Source: CAZESH01 sp964514665 (GTDB taxonomy: Bacteria; Bacillota; Bacilli; Paenibacillales; KCTC-25726). Taken from it: a stretch of DNA of 32,357 nucleotides. The DNA lies in NCBI GenBank assembly GCA_964514665.1, contig CAZESH010000011.1:1-32357 (forward strand). The letters are read 5' to 3'. The translations under genes and the position numbers were made by a program. Under the pieces are notes generated by a model. That model ran no database searches. It was not told the origin of the DNA and saw only the letters and a list, made by a program, of their open reading frames with translations. Shown one piece after another: positions 28,605-32,357 of this stretch. How positions within the stretch are numbered: position 1 is the stretch's first letter; each line of letters starts with the position of its first letter.

Positions 28605-30350
28605 TTACCATTTTTTCTTATGATAACCGGCGAAAATCGCCTGCATCTTCTCTTGCAGCCCGCAGGCCTGATCAATCGCGCTGACGTTCTTTCGCAAGGT
28701 GGTCACGGAAACCTCGTATTTCTCCGACAATTCCCTGTAGGAAATGTTGCGGCTGTGCATTTTGGCCGTCAAATATTCGAGAGCCGCTGCCCAGCCTTCT
28801 TTCTTGGCGAACCTCGGCACCGCCGGATAAACGCGGCTGAGAAATTCAACCCAGAGCGTCTGCAAATCATGCTTCTGAATCACATCGTAACGATGATCCA
28901 TGAAGCGCAGCGCGGTTTCGACGATTTGCTGCCAGTCTTCCTCCCAAACCGGCAAATTGGCGGAATACGGCTTCAGCGTCACCTTGGTCTCGATTCCCTG
29001 CAAAACGGCGGAAATCGTATCCTTCACGCCCATGCTGCGGAGAACGAAAATGGCAATCTTCTTCAGATCGTCAGGCTCGTTGCGGTCTTTGACAAATCTG
29101 CGCAGCGCCGCTTCCACTTCCTGATCCTTGAGCATCCCGAGCGCCTTGATCACCTGCAGCTTGATGTCATATTCGCCGTACCGCAGCGCCCAAAAGTAAG
29201 AGGAGCGAATCAACGGGTCGCTTTTCAGCTGATCATAAACCCTGGCGGCGTTTTTCTCCGACAAACGAAATTGTTCCTCATAGGGAAGATGATAATAGTA
29301 TGTCAATTTGGGTTTGTTTTTTTTCTTTCCCGACCATTCTTTGCTGTGCGCGAGATAAAACTTGGGCACCTGCGATTCCGGATCCAGCTGCTCCAGATGT
29401 CTCCACAGCTTGACGGCATCATCCGTGCGCGAAATATTAAATGCGGCTACTGCGGCATAATGATACAGGCTCGGATCATAAGCCGCTTCCTCCGTACGGA
29501 TCAATCTGTTGAAATGATGATAAGCGGTATGGTGATCCTCGAGAATTCCCATCGTGGTTGCAAGCTTGAATACATGCTCATGATGAAACGGCTCGATCCG
29601 GCGCAGTTGATCCACCAGCCGGTTAAGGCTCAGCTTGTCGCCCTGATGGGACAGGAAAATCGCTTTGTTGCACAGGGCATGCAAGTTCCCCGGCTCGGCT
29701 TCCAGCACATCATCGACTATCTCCAGCGATTTGTCGATCTCCCCCCGATAATAATAGGCCAAAGCCAAATTATTGCGTGCGGCCAGAAAATCCGGGTTTT
29801 TCTCGATCAGCGATTCCAGCACCTTCATGGCATCGGCAAATCGTCCTTCCTCAAGCATAAGCCGGGCCTGATCATGCGTGAACAGACTTTCCCTGCTTTT
29901 GATATTCCGCAGCTTGGTCGGCCGATCCAGCTCGTAGCTGAGCAGCTCCATCATTTCTTCCGATTCCTCCAGATATTGTCCTTCCGGATCGGTTTCCAAA
30001 TAAGCCACCAGCGCCGTTTCCGCCGCTTCGTACTCTTCCATATTGGCATAGTTATTAGCCATATAGAAATAACATTCCGTCATGTTCGGGTCTATTTCAT
30101 CAATCACTTTGCGTAAAATCACGTTCGACTCTTCATAATCCCCCATCTCTGAGAGTATTCCCGCCATGTTGCAGTGATTAACCGGATTTTCCGGTTCAAA
30201 TTCCACCGCCCTGCGAAAATATTTCAATGCCTTGTCATAGTGATAGCGGTCCAATGACTGAACGGCTCTCTCGAAGAAGAACGTAGCATCCATTTTAATC
30301 GGGATGACTTTATGATTTTTCGATTTCGCCAAAGACTTGGTTTCGGTCAT
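28605..30350 (-). CDS. TPR-repeat protein with C-terminal helix-turn-helix
   Basis: This 581-residue cytoplasmic protein is probably a scaffold or regulator. I chose the ATG at 30350 (MTETKSLAKSKNHK), eight bases after GGAGGTG. TPR units are clear: FERAVQSLDRYHYDKALKYF then EFEPENPVNHCNMAGILSEM, ECYFYMANNYANMEEYEAAE, and FLAARNNLALAYYYRGEIDK with LEAEPGNLHALCNKAIFLSH. The middle third is HEAT-like helical sequence (KLQVIKALGMLKDQEVEAAL). The last 45 residues include NISYRELSEKYEVSVTTLRK, a likely helix-turn-helix. A related TPR gene near trxB and hisI in B. subtilis (yvcD, from memory) may be the orthologue. The function is not established. Confidence 0.85.
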   Translation of the reverse strand: MTETKSLAKSKNHKVIPIKMDATFFFERAVQSLDRYHYDKALKYFRRAVEFEPENPVNHCNMAGILSEMGDYEESNVILRKVIDEIDPNMTECYFYMANNYANMEEYEAAETALVAYLETDPEGQYLEESEEMMELLSYELDRPTKLRNIKSRESLFTHDQARLMLEEGRFADAMKVLESLIEKNPDFLAARNNLALAYYYRGEIDKSLEIVDDVLEAEPGNLHALCNKAIFLSHQGDKLSLNRLVDQLRRIEPFHHEHVFKLATTMGILEDHHTAYHHFNRLIRTEEAAYDPSLYHYAAVAAFNISRTDDAVKLWRHLEQLDPESQVPKFYLAHSKEWSGKKKNKPKLTYYYHLPYEEQFRLSEKNAARVYDQLKSDPLIRSSYFWALRYGEYDIKLQVIKALGMLKDQEVEAALRRFVKDRNEPDDLKKIAIFVLRSMGVKDTISAVLQGIETKVTLKPYSANLPVWEEDWQQIVETALRFMDHRYDVIQKHDLQTLWVEFLSRVYPAVPRFAKKEGWAAALEYLTAKMHSRNISYRELSEKYEVSVTTLRKNVSAIDQACGLQEKMQAIFAGYHKKKW

Positions 30351-30417
30351 ACAGCTAGCACCTCCAGAGAAAGCATTGTGAGTCATTCAAAGTATAACAC
30401 AAAAGCCGATGAAATCC

Positions 30418-31365
30418 CTATACTCCGCCATATTTGAACAAAGTGCTGATGGAGCCGCCTTCCATGATGATTTTAATCGCATTGGACAAAAGCGGTGCCA
30501 CGGAGATGACCTTGAAGCGTTCCGGATGCTCTTCCGGCAAGGCAATCGAATCCGTAACAATCAGCTCGGTAATGAGAGGATGGTCCAGCCGCTCAAGCGC
30601 GGGCGGCGAGAACACCGCATGCGTCGCGCATATATAAACGTTTTTCGTTCCTTTTTCCTTTAAAGCCTCAACCACATTGAGCAGTGTCGTACCCGTATCG
30701 ATCATATCCTCGATAATCACCGGCGTTCTTCCATCCACTTCGCCGATTACGTGGGTAATGACCGATTCATTGTGGTCCGGGCGCTTTTTGATCATGATCG
30801 CGAAAGGCGAATCGAGATTGCTAGCCAGCCGCTCTGCCGTGGTCGCCCGTCCTGCGTCGGGAGAAACGACAATCGGATCGACAAGATGCTTTTTCTTGAT
30901 ATAATCGCTGATCAAATCCAGCGCGGTCAGATGGTCCACCGGAATGTTGAAGAAGCCCTGAATGGCCGGCGCATGAAGATCGATGGAAATCACGCGGTTG
31001 GCTCCTGCCGTCGTCAGTACGTCCGCGACCATCTTCGCCGAAATCGGCTCGCGCGGGGCGGCTTTGCGCTCCTGCCTGGAATAGCCATAGTAGGGAATGA
31101 CCAGATTGATCGTTCGTGCCGAAGCCCTTTTGGCAGCGTCAATCATCACCAAAAGTTCGACAAAATGCTCGTTAATCGGGTTAGAGAAAGATTGCACCAG
31201 AAAAACGTCGCAATTTCGAATCGACTCCTGATAATGACAATAAATTTCTCCGCTTTTGAATCGGGATAGTTTGATCTTGCCTAACGGTTGTCCCAACTGT
31301 TCGCATATTTTCTGAGCAAGATTAGGGTTTGAAGACCCGGAAAAAATTCGCAATTCGCTTGCCAT
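30418..31365 (-). CDS. prs: Ribose-phosphate pyrophosphokinase (paralogue)
   Basis: This 315-residue enzyme makes PRPP from ribose 5-phosphate and ATP. The start is the ATG at 31365 (MASELRIFSGSSNPNLAQKI), with AGGAGGG upstream; the longer frame adds 16 poor residues. DLHAPAIQGFFNIPVDHL is the metal/ATP segment. VVSPDAGRATTAERLA and IKKRPDHNES cover the flexible catalytic loop. VIIEDMIDTGTTLLNVV is the PRPP loop, with Glu where most enzymes have Asp. The N-terminal region (RFKSGEIYCHYQESIRNCDV) is diverged from housekeeping Prs. It lies next to hisIE, whose pathway starts from PRPP, so a second, histidine-linked copy is likely; the housekeeping prs is usually with glmU. Confidence 0.88.
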   Translation of the reverse strand: MASELRIFSGSSNPNLAQKICEQLGQPLGKIKLSRFKSGEIYCHYQESIRNCDVFLVQSFSNPINEHFVELLVMIDAAKRASARTINLVIPYYGYSRQERKAAPREPISAKMVADVLTTAGANRVISIDLHAPAIQGFFNIPVDHLTALDLISDYIKKKHLVDPIVVSPDAGRATTAERLASNLDSPFAIMIKKRPDHNESVITHVIGEVDGRTPVIIEDMIDTGTTLLNVVEALKEKGTKNVYICATHAVFSPPALERLDHPLITELIVTDSIALPEEHPERFKVISVAPLLSNAIKIIMEGGSISTLFKYGGV

Positions 31366-31479
31366 AAGACCCTCCTGAAATGAAATCGATCTTGATCCTT
31401 CATCCGACTGCACGTGATGATGACTACATTATAACCGACATTTTTTGTTTTTCAAAGAATCGCGGTCCGCCTGCCGAAA

Positions 31480-32160
31480 TTATTTAAACCCGCCCTTTGG
31501 TTTCAATATATGACGACGTTCCAACTCGGCAAGCACATCGTCGAGCGAAAGCTTTCTTTCCCGCATGAGCACAAACATATGGAAAATCAAATCGCTCGCT
31601 TCAAAACGAAGCTCGTCATTGTCGCGGTTTTTCGCGGCGATGATCACTTCCGCCGTTTCTTCCCCGACCTTTTTCAAAATTTTGTCGACTCCCTGTTCGA
31701 ACAAGTAGGTCGTATACGCTCCTTCCGGACGCTCCAGCTCGCGCCGGGCAATCACTGATTCAAGCTCCGAGAGAATGGCGAAACGCGCGGTTTCCGTACG
31801 ATTTTCCCTTTCGGCCAAAGCTTGCGGCTGCAAATCGCTGTAGAAGCAGGAATAGGCTCCGGTGTGACAGGCCGGTCCCTGCGGTTCGACCATGATCAGC
31901 AGCGTATCCTGATCGCAATCAATTTTGACCGAACGGACTTTTTGAATATTTCCGCTGGTCGCCCCTTTATGCCAAAGCTCGGAACGGGAGCGGCTCCAAA
32001 ACCAGGTTTCGCCCGATTGCAAAGTACGCAGCAGCGATTCCTGATTCATATAGGCCATCATCAGCACGTCTTTGCTTACGGCATCCTGCACGACTGCGGG
32101 AACAAGGCCGTCTCCGTTCCATTTCACCTTGCTCAGCAGCTCTTGATTTTGTTCACTCAC
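31480..32160 (-). CDS. hisIE: Bifunctional phosphoribosyl-AMP cyclohydrolase / phosphoribosyl-ATP pyrophosphatase
   Basis: This 226-residue fusion catalyses the second and third steps of histidine synthesis. The HisI part (about 1-118) has VLMMAYMNQESLLRTLQSGE, TWFWSRSRSELWHKGATSGN and the zinc/Mg sites in VKIDCDQDTLLIMVEPQG and PACHTGAYSCF. The HisE part (about 125-215) has an all-alpha MazG-like fold with EGAYTTYLFEQGVDKILKKV, GEETAEVIIAAKN and EASDLIFHMFVLM. The start is a GTG at 32160, inside the last codons of hisF, so translation is coupled. It is the last gene of a his operon running in from outside the window. Confidence 0.97.
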   Translation of the reverse strand: MSEQNQELLSKVKWNGDGLVPAVVQDAVSKDVLMMAYMNQESLLRTLQSGETWFWSRSRSELWHKGATSGNIQKVRSVKIDCDQDTLLIMVEPQGPACHTGAYSCFYSDLQPQALAERENRTETARFAILSELESVIARRELERPEGAYTTYLFEQGVDKILKKVGEETAEVIIAAKNRDNDELRFEASDLIFHMFVLMRERKLSLDDVLAELERRHILKPKGGFK

Positions 32161-32357
32161 GAATCTCCACTCCTTGATTTTTCAGATTGCGCTTCACGTC
32201 ATGAATGGCAAGCTCCTTATAATGAAAAATCGAGGCTGCCAAACCCGCATCCGCCTTGCCCTCGGTAAACACATCGTAAAAATGCGCCGCGTTGCCCGCT
32301 CCTCCGGAAGCGATGACGGGAATGCCCACGCGCTCCGATACGGCCCGTGTCAGCTTG
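32153..32357 (-). CDS. hisF: Imidazole glycerol phosphate synthase cyclase subunit (partial)
   Basis: Only the last 67 codons are in the window. The minus-strand frame reads VGIPVIASGGAGNAAHFYDV then FTEGKADAGLAASIFHYKEL and AIHDVKRNLKNQGVEIRE-stop. This is the C-terminal half-barrel of HisF, with the second phosphate-binding loop ASGGAG. HisF uses ammonia from HisH to close the imidazole ring. Its stop (TGA, 32153-32155) overlaps the hisIE GTG start by eight bases. The 5' end lies beyond the window. Confidence 0.95.
   Translation of the reverse strand, partial: KLTRAVSERVGIPVIASGGAGNAAHFYDVFTEGKADAGLAASIFHYKELAIHDVKRNLKNQGVEIRE

Noticed and set aside
28587..30116. A 509-codon plus-strand open frame
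   Set aside because: It is the antisense of the TPR gene, with no ribosome site and no motif.
1..32357. CRISPR array
   Set aside because: No regularly spaced short direct repeats were seen; the repeats found are few, long and far apart.

Overview
The window looks like a Bacillales chromosome, most likely Paenibacillaceae. The order secG-rnr-smpB-ssrA, the cggR-gap-pgk-tpiA-gpmI-eno operon, the glk-rapZ-yvcK-whiA-HPr/crh operon and the hisF-hisIE end of a histidine operon are Firmicute hallmarks. The core protein sequences and the higher-GC core DNA fit Paenibacillus or a close relative; the genus is inference.

Region 1 (about 384-10432) is an AT-rich accessory island next to the tmRNA gene. 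A 3' remnant of a second, diverged ssrA, still with its own terminator, lies at 384-651, and the intact ssrA is at 10432-10792, so the island looks like an integration at ssrA. No integrase is recognisable. In order it carries: a fused remnant of a restriction locus (HNH nuclease N-terminus joined to a C5-methyltransferase C-terminus); a ParB-like gene with a small partner; a complete retron (NDT-like effector, msr-msd RNA, reverse transcriptase); an OLD-type ATPase-TOPRIM nuclease; a broken IS1182-type transposase; and a tightly coupled three-gene module headed by a TIGR04255-type protein. This has the character of a defence island.

The retron is the main discovery. It was not handed over as a feature but can be read from the DNA. 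A 15-bp a1/a2 helix (one bulge) joins the 3' end of the effector gene to sequence just before the RT gene. The presumptive branching G is the last base of the effector stop codon. There is an msr hairpin with a GUUUCG turn, and the msd is a long hairpin with a 10-bp basal stem.

Region 2 (10432-22107) is core genome on the minus strand: tmRNA and SmpB for ribosome rescue, RNase R, SecG, then the glycolytic operon from cggR to eno. A CggR operator with the expected direct-repeat spacing lies at the operon's start site. Region 3 has tRNA-Arg(CCG) and clpP on the plus strand, with a CtsR box over the clpP promoter. Region 4 (23265-32357, minus strand) has the HPr/Crh-whiA-yvcK-rapZ-glk operon, trxB, a TPR protein, a diverged PRPP synthetase, hisIE and the end of hisF.

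Several intergenic repeats are visible. A 115-bp element occurs in three copies, and its hairpin shows compensatory base changes. A compound inverted repeat lies between gap and pgk. A roughly 120-bp element occurs twice in or beside the island.
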